Under the pieces are notes generated by a model that ran no database searches, was not told the DNA's origin, and saw only the letters and a list, made by a program, of their open reading frames with translations. Positions 1 through 7,412 of a DNA stretch of 31,540 nt are shown here, piece by piece; within the stretch, counting starts at the first letter, position 1, and the number at the start of each line of letters is the position of its first letter. This DNA is from IMCC26077 sp044344975 (GTDB lineage: Bacteria; Actinomycetota; Actinomycetes; Nanopelagicales; Nanopelagicaceae), in the NCBI GenBank assembly GCA_044344975.1, contig JBIJBY010000004.1:1-31540 (forward strand). Reading direction: 5' to 3'. The position numbers and the translations under genes were made by a program.

Positions 1-78
1 GCCGGTGCAGCAACTTCTCGAGGCGAAGTGCTCTTTCCGCGATTGCCAGAGAATAAAAGCGAGGAGCAGCAGGGGTGA
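1..78 (+). CDS. metG: Methionyl-tRNA synthetase, C-terminal end (partial)
   Basis: The first 25 codons are open from the window edge and stop at TGA 76-78. They read AGAATSRGEVLFPRLPENKS and then a short acidic tail. The LFPRL segment is the usual close of the anticodon-binding domain of MetRS, the enzyme that charges tRNA-Met in the cytoplasm. The call rests on that motif plus position: metG directly precedes tatD in many actinobacteria. The stop overlaps the GTG start of tatD by three bases, so the two are probably translationally coupled. The fragment is too short for certainty. Confidence 0.7.
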   Translation, partial: AGAATSRGEVLFPRLPENKSEEQQG

Positions 79-932
79 GTGATCGCCACAATCGGGATAT
101 TGATCGAATCCCCGCACCGCCACCAGAACCACTCCCAGTTCCAACTATTGATTCACATTGCCATTTAGAGCTGATAGCCAAAGCAGCCCCTGATTCAGTC
201 GAAGTAAAGACCGTTCTTGATGAAGCTGCTGCCGCAGGAATCGAACACGTTGTGCAGATTGGTTATGACTTAGAACAATCGAGGTGGTCAGTTGCCATGG
301 CGCAGGCGTGGATTGGTCGTGCGCTAGCCGCGGTTGCGCTCCATCCAAACGAAGCACCGGTCGTTGATAATCTTGATGAACAACTCCGTGAAATTGAGAA
401 CTTAGCCACCCATCCACGAGTGCGCGGCATCGGTGAGACGGGCCTTGATTATTTCCGTACCCCGGAAGAGTTACGCGAGAAGCAAAGTTTTTCTTTTCGA
501 GCTCATATTGCAATAGCTAAACGAACAAATAAGGCCCTCATCATTCATGATCGTGACGCGCACGAAGATATTCTCAGAGTTTTGAAAGAAGAAGGTGCGC
601 CCGAGAGAGTAATCTTTCACTGTTATTCCGGAGATGCACAGATGGCGAAAGAATGTGTTCGCGCAGGATATTTCCTCTCATTCTCTGGCACGGTAACTTT
701 CAAAAACGCTCCAGATTTACGTGAGGCGCTGACGGTTACACCGTTAGCAAATCTTTTAGTGGAAACTGATGCTCCGTTCCTTACTCCTGCGCCATACCGA
801 GGCGCTCTCAATTCACCTGCACAGATTGCGCGCACTATTCGTTATATGGCTGAAGTACTTGAGCGCCCCGTTGAAGACTTATGTCATGCAACACGAGAGA
901 ATGCGCTGGCGCTATTTGGTGATTTCTCTTGA
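75..932 (+). CDS. tatD: TatD family metal-dependent DNase
   Basis: This is a 285-aa TIM-barrel hydrolase of the TatD/YcfH family, a Mg-dependent 3'-5' exonuclease acting on DNA and RNA ends. The metal-binding H-x-H sits in DSHCHLE near residues 26-32. GETGLDYF (about 118-125), HDRDAHED, FHCYSGD and ETDAPFLTP follow in family order. Length is slightly above the usual 255-265 aa because of a proline-rich N-terminal tail. The GTG start at 75 overlaps the metG stop, and the TGA overlaps the TTG start of rsmA, so metG-tatD-rsmA look like one operon. In many actinobacteria a resuscitation-promoting factor (rpfB) lies between tatD and rsmA; none fits here. Confidence 0.95.
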   Translation: MSDRHNRDIDRIPAPPPEPLPVPTIDSHCHLELIAKAAPDSVEVKTVLDEAAAAGIEHVVQIGYDLEQSRWSVAMAQAWIGRALAAVALHPNEAPVVDNLDEQLREIENLATHPRVRGIGETGLDYFRTPEELREKQSFSFRAHIAIAKRTNKALIIHDRDAHEDILRVLKEEGAPERVIFHCYSGDAQMAKECVRAGYFLSFSGTVTFKNAPDLREALTVTPLANLLVETDAPFLTPAPYRGALNSPAQIARTIRYMAEVLERPVEDLCHATRENALALFGDFS

Positions 933-1783
933 CACAAACCCTGGGTGCGAGCGAAATCAGGCAACTTGCCGAACGGCTTGACCTTCGACCATCCAAATCG
1001 TTGGGTCAAAATTTCGTTGTTGATGGAAATACCTGTCGAAAAATTGTTCGGTTAGCGCAAGTGCAGAGCTCGGATGTGGTGCTCGAGATTGGCCCTGGAC
1101 TTGGCTCCCTGACACTTGCGCTTCTTCAGGATGTGAATGCAGTAATTGCAATTGAGATAGATAGCAGACTTGCTAAGCAGCTTCCCGATACCATCGCAGC
1201 ACATCTGCCTGATCGAACATCGAATTTATTTGTGATTAACGAAGATGCGTTGAACGTTACAGAGTTGAAGATTGCACAAGCCCCGACTGCACTTGTTGCC
1301 AATCTGCCATACAACATCTCGGTTCCAGTGCTGTTGCATACTCTCGAATATTTCCCATCTATCACCCGAGGAATAGTGATGGTTCAGGCAGAGGTTGCCG
1401 AGCGACTGGCTGCCAAGCCCGGTTCAAAGGTTTATGGCGTTCCGAGCGTAAAGCTCCGTTGGTGGGCCGATGCCACCGTGGCGAGCGCTATTTCGCGCGA
1501 AGTCTTCTGGCCTATCCCGAGAGTTGATTCACTCTTACTCTCGTTTACTCGAAGGAGCCATCCAGTAATTAACGATGAGGGGCTGCGCCAGCGGACCTTT
1601 ACAGTGATTGATACTGCATTCGCGCAACGGCGCAAAATGCTCCGCGCTTCTTTGGCGCCATTCCTTGGGTCGAGCGAAAAAGCATCGGCGCGATTGATTG
1701 AGCTGGGCATTGACCCAACTGCCCGAGCAGAGAATCTGACACTCGAAGATTTCATTCTAATTGCGCAAGGCATTTCTGGTTAA
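929..1783 (+). CDS. rsmA: 16S rRNA (adenine1518/1519-N6)-dimethyltransferase
   Basis: A 284-aa KsgA/RsmA methyltransferase, which uses S-adenosylmethionine to dimethylate two adjacent adenines in the 3' hairpin of 16S rRNA during late 30S assembly. Visible motifs are LGQNFVVD (residues 25-32), the SAM-binding VLEIGPGLGSLT (about 51-62) and the catalytic NLPYNIS (about 125-131). AQRRKMLRASL near the C-terminus is also typical. The start is TTG 929-931, which overlaps the tatD stop (TTGA), so translation is probably coupled. ispE follows after 19 nt, apparently with its own promoter. Confidence 0.96.
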   Translation: MTQTLGASEIRQLAERLDLRPSKSLGQNFVVDGNTCRKIVRLAQVQSSDVVLEIGPGLGSLTLALLQDVNAVIAIEIDSRLAKQLPDTIAAHLPDRTSNLFVINEDALNVTELKIAQAPTALVANLPYNISVPVLLHTLEYFPSITRGIVMVQAEVAERLAAKPGSKVYGVPSVKLRWWADATVASAISREVFWPIPRVDSLLLSFTRRSHPVINDEGLRQRTFTVIDTAFAQRRKMLRASLAPFLGSSEKASARLIELGIDPTARAENLTLEDFILIAQGISG

Positions 1784-1790
1784 AAATCAT

Positions 1791-1796
1791 TAGGGT
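1791..1796 (+). promoter_or_regulatory. Candidate -10 element for a leaderless ispE transcript
   Basis: TAGGGT lies exactly 6 nt upstream of the ispE ATG (1803), and no Shine-Dalgarno sequence is visible. A TANNNT hexamer 6-8 nt before an ATG is the arrangement expected of leaderless mRNAs, which are common in actinobacteria. The same TAGGGT-N6-ATG layout recurs before the DUF3817 gene at 27008-27013. This is inferred from sequence only. Confidence 0.45.
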
Positions 1797-1802
1797 AGAA
1801 CC

Positions 1803-2714
1803 ATGACAGTTGTCAAAGCTCCTGCAAAAATCAATTTGCAGTTATCGGTTGGCGCTAAAGGCGATGACGGATATCACGACTTAGCTACTGTCTTCCAAGC
1901 AGTCTCACTTTATGACGAAATTACTGTTCGAGAAGGTGAAAACGGTTCAGGCATTACGCTGCGCTTTACCGGGGATAACCCACATATCGCGAACCTGCCG
2001 ACTAACAATAAAAATCTCGCATATAAAGCTGCGCAGTTATTTGCACAACGTAAAAAAGTCTCACTAGATTTAATTATCGAGATAAAAAAACAGATTCCCA
2101 TCGCTGGCGGGATGGCAGGCGGCAGTGCAAATGCAGCTGGCGTTTTAGTCGCGCTCGATGCTCTGTATGAAACCAAAATGAGTAGAGAAGATTTGCTTGC
2201 GCTCGCTCGCCAGTTAGGAAGTGATGTTCCCTTCTCTTTAACTGGGGGAACTGCAGTAGGGACAGGGCGTGGAGATCAACTCACTCCAGCGCTCGCTCGT
2301 GGCACCTTCCATTGGGTGTTGGCTTATTCATCACAGGGTCTCTCCACGCCAGCTGTTTACGAGGAGTGTGATCGCCTAAGACAAGGGTTTGCGCAACGAC
2401 AGCCTCGAGTCAGTGAAGAGTTGATGCATGCGCTAAGTAGCGGCGATCCGATTGCTTTAGGGAAATCTTTGGTAAATGATTTGCAGCCTGCTGCATGCTC
2501 TCTTAAACCTGCGCTGAAGTTAGCGCTCTCTGCCGGAATGGAATCGGGGGCAATTGGCGCGCTCGTCTCTGGCTCCGGCCCAACAGTCGCGTTTCTTGCC
2601 AAGAGCGAAGAAGCATCGATTGATTTAGCAGTTGCGCTCTCATCGACGGGCGCAGTTTCACAACTAGGGCGTGCACATAGTCCGGTCGGTGGCCCTAGGG
2701 TCACCGAAATCTGA
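1803..2714 (+). CDS. ispE: 4-diphosphocytidyl-2-C-methyl-D-erythritol kinase
   Basis: A 303-aa GHMP-family kinase that phosphorylates CDP-methylerythritol with ATP in the MEP pathway to isopentenyl diphosphate. Motifs are KAPAKINLQL (residues 5-14), the glycine-rich phosphate loop PIAGGMAGGSANAAG (about 99-113), QLGSDVPF and the C-terminal GALVSGSGPTVAFL. It is the last gene of the metG-tatD-rsmA-ispE run and converges on the MarR gene with an 18-nt gap. A short GCGAAT/ATTCGC inverted repeat (2728-2740) covers that junction but has no U-tract. The isoprenoids made here would feed the cis-prenyltransferase at 27.3 kb. Confidence 0.96.
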   Translation: MTVVKAPAKINLQLSVGAKGDDGYHDLATVFQAVSLYDEITVREGENGSGITLRFTGDNPHIANLPTNNKNLAYKAAQLFAQRKKVSLDLIIEIKKQIPIAGGMAGGSANAAGVLVALDALYETKMSREDLLALARQLGSDVPFSLTGGTAVGTGRGDQLTPALARGTFHWVLAYSSQGLSTPAVYEECDRLRQGFAQRQPRVSEELMHALSSGDPIALGKSLVNDLQPAACSLKPALKLALSAGMESGAIGALVSGSGPTVAFLAKSEEASIDLAVALSSTGAVSQLGRAHSPVGGPRVTEI

Positions 2715-2732
2715 GCAACCTTAGCTAGCGAA

Positions 2733-3242
2733 TTATTCGCCGCTCTCGCTCTCAAATTGAGTCAACATTCGACTTAAGTAGCGTGCAAGCTCGTCGCGTT
2801 CGCCGCCATTGAGCGATTGCAGTAATTCCTTCTCTCGATTGAGTAAATCAACTAACGCTCCATCTACCACCGCAATGCCCTTGCTGGTGATGCGCACCAA
2901 CGTGCCACGCCCATCAGATGGGTCAGGATGGCGCCCTAGCAATCCATCGCTCTCTAATCGATCGAGGCGGTTAGTGATTGTTCCGCTCGTGACGAGATTT
3001 TCATGTATTAATTGTCCCGGTGTGAGTTGATAGGGCGCACCTGCACGGCGAAGTGCGGCAAGCACATCAAAGCCCCACGTCTCAAGGCCATGCTCGGCAA
3101 ATGCTGCGCGTCGTGCAATATCTAATTGACGAGCTAGACGAGTTACTCGACTGAGCACTTCCAGTGGAGCTACATCTAAATCTGGCCGTTCGCGTCGCCA
3201 TGCTGCAACTAAGCCATCTACTTCATCGCGATTATCGATCAT
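2733..3242 (-). CDS. MarR family transcriptional regulator
   Basis: A 169-aa winged-helix DNA-binding protein. The middle third holds the helix-turn-helix (PGQLIHENLVTSGTITNRLD) followed by the wing DPSDGRGTLVRITSKG, the standard MarR signature. Flanking helices would make the dimer. MarR proteins usually repress efflux or stress genes and release DNA on binding a phenolic or similar ligand; the target cannot be read here. Its ATG (3242-3240) lies inside the end of the upstream TetR gene, an 11-nt overlap, so the two regulators are probably co-translated. No transporter or enzyme gene accompanies the pair. Confidence 0.9.
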   Translation of the reverse strand: MIDNRDEVDGLVAAWRRERPDLDVAPLEVLSRVTRLARQLDIARRAAFAEHGLETWGFDVLAALRRAGAPYQLTPGQLIHENLVTSGTITNRLDRLESDGLLGRHPDPSDGRGTLVRITSKGIAVVDGALVDLLNREKELLQSLNGGERDELARYLSRMLTQFESESGE

Positions 3243-3900
3243 GTTTTATTCGACCTTCGAAGGAGAGTCGAGGACGTGATTCCAATCCACTCAATCCGTT
3301 CCAAGCCAAGTTAACAATATGCGCGGCAACTTCCTCGCGCGTAAAGGTGCGCGCATCAAGCCACCATTGTCCAGTGAGCGCAACCATTCCAACGAGCATC
3401 GACGCGTACATGGGCGCCATCTCACGATCGAATCCGCGCGAACTCAATTCATCAATGAAGATATGTTCGACTTGCGCAGCAACTTCGCTCAAGAGCGTGG
3501 CAAAAGAACCGCTCTGACCACCGACGGGTGAGTTTCGCACCAATAAGCGAAAGCCATCGCTGCGCGTCTCGATGTAGGTAAGAAATGCGAGGGCGGCGCG
3601 TTCAGCTCGAACTCGGGGTCGTCCCGCCTCAAGGGTGTTCGAGATCATTTCCAGTAGCGCCCGCATTTCACGGTCGACCACGACCGCATAGAGACCTTCT
3701 TTACTTCCAAAGTGTTCATAGATCAGAGGCTTCGAGACGCCCGCGCTTGCGGCCAACTCCTCAACGCTCGCTCCCTCAATCCCGCTCTCGGCGAATGTCG
3801 TGACCGCCATTTCAATGATCTGCTCACGCCGCGCGGCGCTGCTCATACGCGTGCGAATCCCCCCAGAACCGGGTGGCGTCGCGGAGGTTGGCGTATTCAT
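3232..3900 (-). CDS. TetR/AcrR family transcriptional regulator
   Basis: A TetR-type repressor of 222 aa from ATG 3900, or 204 aa from ATG 3846. The N-terminal helix-turn-helix reads ARREQIIEMAVTTFAESG, then EELAASAGVSKPLIYEHFGSKEGLY; the rest is the variable ligand and dimer domain. An open frame continues upstream to 4209 but would run antisense through tRNA-Gln, so it is rejected. I prefer 3900 because a -10-like TACCCT lies 8 nt upstream, suggesting a leaderless message. The 3846 start has a G-rich stretch 11 nt upstream and would give the more classic short N-terminus. The gene overlaps the MarR gene by 11 nt. Target and ligand are unknown. Confidence 0.9.
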   Translation of the reverse strand: MNTPTSATPPGSGGIRTRMSSAARREQIIEMAVTTFAESGIEGASVEELAASAGVSKPLIYEHFGSKEGLYAVVVDREMRALLEMISNTLEAGRPRVRAERAALAFLTYIETRSDGFRLLVRNSPVGGQSGSFATLLSEVAAQVEHIFIDELSSRGFDREMAPMYASMLVGMVALTGQWWLDARTFTREEVAAHIVNLAWNGLSGLESRPRLSFEGRIKHDR

Positions 3901-3908
3901 ACCTTCCA

Positions 3909-3914
3909 AGGGTA
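3909..3914 (-). promoter_or_regulatory. Candidate -10 element for the TetR-MarR unit
   Basis: On the minus strand TACCCT is followed by 8 nt and the ATG at 3900. The GGAAGG just before that ATG is only 1 nt away, too close to act as a Shine-Dalgarno, which favours a leaderless start. No convincing -35 is visible in the GC-rich sequence beyond. Confidence 0.35.
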
Positions 3915-3953
3915 GCGCCGGGCCGGCCCGAGTACGGTGTGGTCGAAAAGGCG

Positions 3954-3973
3954 GAGAGAATACGAGAGAATAC
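3954..3973 (+). repeat. Two tandem copies of GAGAGAATAC
   Basis: A perfect 10-bp unit occurs twice head to tail, ending 4 nt before tRNA-Gln. The AT-richer parts could hold the -10 of the tRNA promoter. With only two copies the duplication may be incidental. Confidence 0.6.
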
Positions 3974-3977
3974 GGGT

Positions 3978-4049
3978 TCCGCCATGGTGTAGTGGCTAGC
4001 ACATGGGCCTTTGAAGCCCAGGGTCCTGGATCGATACCAGGTGGCGGAG
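3978..4049 (+). tRNA. tRNA-Gln (anticodon TTG)
   Basis: A 72-nt cloverleaf. Acceptor arms TCCGCCA (3978-3984) and TGGCGGA (4042-4048) pair fully, with discriminator G4049. The anticodon stem is TGGGC/GCCCA around loop CTTTGAA, giving anticodon TTG for glutamine CAA codons. The D stem is GTGT/GCAC. The T stem is CCTGG/CCAGG, but the T loop reads ATCGATA, so position 54 is A instead of the near-universal T. CCA is not encoded. A tRNA-Gln just before glmU is a common actinobacterial arrangement. Confidence 0.93.
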
Positions 4050-4096
4050 CGCACCGCTGGATATGGTGGATCAAGTAGAGGAGGGGTAGGCCTTCC

Positions 4097-5536
4097 ATGA
4101 CAAACCATCGCGCAAAGCGAATTGCAATTCTGCTCGCAGCTGGCGAAGGAACGCGAATGCGTTCTGATATTCCTAAAGTCCTGCACACCATTCTAGGTAG
4201 AACTCTCATTCGCCACGTCCTAGTTGCAACAGAAACAGTTAGCGCTGACCAACGAATCGTTGTTGTGGGCGCAAAGAGCGAAGAAGTTATTCAAGAGATA
4301 GCCCAATACGACGCAAGTATTAAAACAGTGCTTCAAGAACGTCGTGGTGGAACCGGGCATGCAGTTCGTTTGGCGCTGGAGAATTATGACAATCCGGATA
4401 ACACGATAGTTCTGGTAGTTGCTGGTGACGTACCTTTGTTAACAGGAGAGACGCTCAATAGATTAATTGATGCATGCGAAAGCAGTGAAGTTGGTGCCGC
4501 AGTTTTGACGGCAGATGTCGATGATCCACATGGGTATGGTCGAGTTATCCGTGATAGCAACAATGGCATCCTCAAGATTGTCGAAGAGAAGGATGCAGAT
4601 AACGATGAACGAGAAGTGCATGAAGTTAACTCCAGTGTTTATGCATTCCGACTTGCACCTTTGAAGATAGCGCTCGCCGCAATAACTCCAAACAATGCGC
4701 AAGGCGAAGAGTATTTGACTGACGCTATTGAATTAATTCGCGGCCAGGGCAAGAAAGTAGTGCCAGTAGTCGCTGAGGAATATTTTGAAATTCTTGGTGT
4801 GAATGATCGGATTCAATTGGCGGAAGCTACTGCAATCTTGCGCGATCGCACCAACTTACGTTTAATGTCTGAGGGAGTAACTCTTATTGATCCGCCGACA
4901 ACATTTATTGATGTGACGGTGGCAATCGAGGCCGATGTAACCATTAAGCCTGGTTGTCAGATTGAAGGCGAGACTTCGATTGCCCGCGGCGCTCTAATTG
5001 GCCCCGATGTGCGATTGTTTAATTGCGTAGTCGGTTCAGCAGCGGTCGTCACGAAATCTGAGTGTGATGGTGCGACCATTGGGCGCCATGCCCACGTGGG
5101 GCCGTACTCCTTCCTCCGTCCAGGCGCCCACTTAGGCGATGGCGCAAAGGTTGGCTCCTTTGTTGAGGTAAAGAACTCCACTATCGGGGCTGGCTCAAAG
5201 GTTCCGCACCTTTCTTATATTGGAGATGCCACGATTGGCGTGGAGAGCAATATTGGGGCTGGGACTATCACAGCCAATTACGATGGCGCGGCCAAACACC
5301 AGACCCTGATCGGCGATTATGTCCGCATCGGTAGCGACAATATTCTGGTCGCACCTGTTGAAATTGGTGATGGCGCTTATACGGCGGCGGGTTCGGCAAT
5401 AACAGAAAATGTGCCACCCGGGGCAATGGGCGTGGGAAGAGGGCAACAACGGAATATTCTCGGCTGGGTAAACCGCAAGAGGGCAGGGAGCGATTCTGCG
5501 AAGGCCGCAGATCGAGCAAGAGCGCAAGATAAGTAA
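4097..5536 (+). CDS. glmU: Bifunctional GlcNAc-1-P uridyltransferase / glucosamine-1-P acetyltransferase
   Basis: A 479-aa two-domain enzyme making UDP-GlcNAc, the entry sugar for peptidoglycan. The N-terminal pyrophosphorylase domain shows LLAAGEGTRMRSDIPKVLH (about residues 12-30), GGTGHAVRLAL and VAGDVPLL. The C-terminal half, from about residue 260, is a left-handed beta-helix of hexapeptide repeats. It carries RPGAHLGDGAKVGSFVEVKN and the acetyltransferase stretch GAGTITANYDG. Length fits the actinobacterial family. Purine-rich GGAGG and GTAGG stretches lie 6-12 nt before the ATG. prs follows after 38 nt. murB at the other end of the window acts two steps later in the same pathway. Confidence 0.97.
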   Translation: MTNHRAKRIAILLAAGEGTRMRSDIPKVLHTILGRTLIRHVLVATETVSADQRIVVVGAKSEEVIQEIAQYDASIKTVLQERRGGTGHAVRLALENYDNPDNTIVLVVAGDVPLLTGETLNRLIDACESSEVGAAVLTADVDDPHGYGRVIRDSNNGILKIVEEKDADNDEREVHEVNSSVYAFRLAPLKIALAAITPNNAQGEEYLTDAIELIRGQGKKVVPVVAEEYFEILGVNDRIQLAEATAILRDRTNLRLMSEGVTLIDPPTTFIDVTVAIEADVTIKPGCQIEGETSIARGALIGPDVRLFNCVVGSAAVVTKSECDGATIGRHAHVGPYSFLRPGAHLGDGAKVGSFVEVKNSTIGAGSKVPHLSYIGDATIGVESNIGAGTITANYDGAAKHQTLIGDYVRIGSDNILVAPVEIGDGAYTAAGSAITENVPPGAMGVGRGQQRNILGWVNRKRAGSDSAKAADRARAQDK

Positions 5537-5574
5537 TAGCTGCAGTAACCAACTAGCAATAAGTTAGGAGCGAA

Positions 5575-6555
5575 GTGAGTGAAATCCGACTTTCCTCTGA
5601 GAAGCGCCTTCGACTTTTTACCGGTCGTGCATTCCCTGAGTTAGCGCAAGAGGTCGGTGACGAATTAGGAATCCCACTCACTCCAACATCTGCTTACGAT
5701 TTTGCCAACGGAGAAATTTTCGTTCGCTTCGAAGAGAGTGTTCGCGGTTGCGATGCTTTCGTGCTGCAAAGCCATGCGACGCCAGTCAACAAACATATAA
5801 TGGAGCAGCTAATAATGGTTGATGCGCTCAAACGTGCATCAGCAAAAAGAATTACCGTAATTGCACCGTTCTATGGCTATGCACGACAGGATAAGAAACA
5901 CCGCGGTCGCGAGCCCATCTCAGCGCGTTTGATGGCAGATTTGTTTAAGACTGCAGGGGCAGATCGTTTGATGGTTGTTGATTTACACACCTCTCAGATT
6001 CAAGGATTTTTTGATGGACCAGTCGATCACTTATTTGCACTGCCATTACTTGCCAACTATGTCGGAAGTAAGGTTGACCGAACCAGATTAACAATCGTTT
6101 CACCAGACTCTGGACGCGTGCGAGTAGCGGAGCGTTGGTCAGACCTGCTTGGCGGATGCCCAATCGCATTCATTCATAAAACCCGTGATCCGCGTATTCC
6201 TAATGAGTCCAAAACAGGGCGCGTTGTTGGTGATGTCACCGGGCAGACCTGTGTCGTTATTGATGACATGATCGATACAGCAGGAACAATTACAAAGGCC
6301 GTTGATGCGTTATTCGAAGAGGGCGCCCGCGAAGTCATCGTTGCATCTACGCACGCTGTGCTCTCTGGCCCTGCAATCGATCGATTAAAGAACTCACGCG
6401 TCAGTGAAGTTGTCGTGACAAATACGCTTCCAATACCTGAAGAATCAAAATTTGATCGATTAACAATTCTCTCAATTGCACCGCTACTTGCCCGGGCTAT
6501 CCGGGAGGTCTTCGAAGATGGTTCGGTCACTAGCCTCTTCGACGGCCACTCGTAG
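5575..6555 (+). CDS. prs: Ribose-phosphate pyrophosphokinase (PRPP synthetase)
   Basis: A 326-aa class I PRPP synthetase, transferring pyrophosphate from ATP to ribose 5-phosphate to supply nucleotides, histidine and tryptophan. The ATP and catalytic loop APFYGYARQDKKHRGREPIS lies near residues 98-117. The metal site VDLHTSQIQGFF and the PRPP-binding loop CVVIDDMIDTAGT (about 226-238) follow. It starts with GTG at 5575, four nt after AGGAG (5566-5570), which fixes the start. The order glmU-prs-rplY-pth is conserved in actinobacteria. Confidence 0.97.
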   Translation: MSEIRLSSEKRLRLFTGRAFPELAQEVGDELGIPLTPTSAYDFANGEIFVRFEESVRGCDAFVLQSHATPVNKHIMEQLIMVDALKRASAKRITVIAPFYGYARQDKKHRGREPISARLMADLFKTAGADRLMVVDLHTSQIQGFFDGPVDHLFALPLLANYVGSKVDRTRLTIVSPDSGRVRVAERWSDLLGGCPIAFIHKTRDPRIPNESKTGRVVGDVTGQTCVVIDDMIDTAGTITKAVDALFEEGAREVIVASTHAVLSGPAIDRLKNSRVSEVVVTNTLPIPEESKFDRLTILSIAPLLARAIREVFEDGSVTSLFDGHS

Positions 6556-6735
6556 TACTTTTCTGGAGCCAATGCCGGCCATTTCGCCAATTTTTCTTTC
6601 TCGCACCTCCTGAGTTACGCTTCAACCCTTCCGGCGAGGGGATGGCATCCCGTCATCGACGGCTAGCTCTAGGGCCTGCCGCGTATCTCGCTGGTACAAG
6701 TAGTAAGAAGTACACACAGCGCAACGGAGGATCAG

Positions 6736-7359
6736 ATGGCCGAAATCAAGATTGCAGCGAAGGTTCGCTCTGAATTTGGAAAGGGCGCAGCTCGTCGAGC
6801 ACGTCGCGACGGACTTGTTCCAGCTGTTATTTATGGCCATGGCGAAAAGCCAATTCACATAGCGCTCCCTGCGCGTGAAGTTGGCGTTGCTTTGAAGACA
6901 TCAAACGTACTTCTTGATATTGATTTAGGTTCACAAGTTGAGCTCACTCTGCCAAAGTCAGTTGTGCGCGATCCGATTAAGGGAACTTTGGAGCATATCG
7001 ACCTCATTCTCGTTCGTCGTGGTGAACGTGTGGTCGTCTCTGTCCCTGTTCATACCTTTGGTAAATATGATCAAGATGGAATTTTGGAACACGTTAATAA
7101 TGCTGTCGAGGTAGAAGTTGAAGCTACCTCGATTCCTGCGAAGCTTGATCTAGATATGGAAGGTCTTGCTGCGGGTGCGTCTCTCTACGCTTCGGATGTT
7201 AAGTTGCCAGAGGGCGTCACATTGGCGAGCGATCCAAAGATGATTGTCGTCCACCTGAGTGTTCGTGTTGCTGTCGAAGAAGCGGCTGCAACTCCAGCTG
7301 CAGCTGAGGGTGGCGAGGCAGCATCATCTGCTGATGCTGGCGATTCCGCTAAGAGCTAA
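6736..7359 (+). CDS. rplY: 50S ribosomal protein L25 / general stress protein Ctc
   Basis: A 207-aa long-form L25 (CTC/TL5 type) that binds 5S rRNA in the large subunit. Residues 1 to about 93 form the L25 beta-barrel (GKGAARRARRDGLVPAVIYG is typical), and about 100-182 the TL5 C-terminal domain. The last roughly 25 residues are a low-complexity Ala/Glu/Ser tail. GGAGG (6726-6730) lies 5 nt before the ATG and decides the start. The 180-nt gap after prs contains short inverted repeats, including CCGTC-ATC-GACGG near 6650-6662, but no promoter that I would call. Confidence 0.95.
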   Translation: MAEIKIAAKVRSEFGKGAARRARRDGLVPAVIYGHGEKPIHIALPAREVGVALKTSNVLLDIDLGSQVELTLPKSVVRDPIKGTLEHIDLILVRRGERVVVSVPVHTFGKYDQDGILEHVNNAVEVEVEATSIPAKLDLDMEGLAAGASLYASDVKLPEGVTLASDPKMIVVHLSVRVAVEEAAATPAAAEGGEAASSADAGDSAKS

Positions 7360-7412
7360 TCGCTCTCGTTTCCAGCACAAGAGGTAAGACTCGAGAGACT
7401 GTTAGCGAACCG

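Noticed and set aside
2728..2740. GCGAAT/ATTCGC hairpin between ispE and the MarR gene as a terminator
   Set aside because: The stem is short, has almost no loop and no U-tract, so it was only mentioned, not called.
3901..4209. Upstream extension of the TetR reading frame to 4209 on the minus strand
   Set aside because: It would run antisense through the complete tRNA-Gln and the start of glmU, and the extra sequence has no TetR character.
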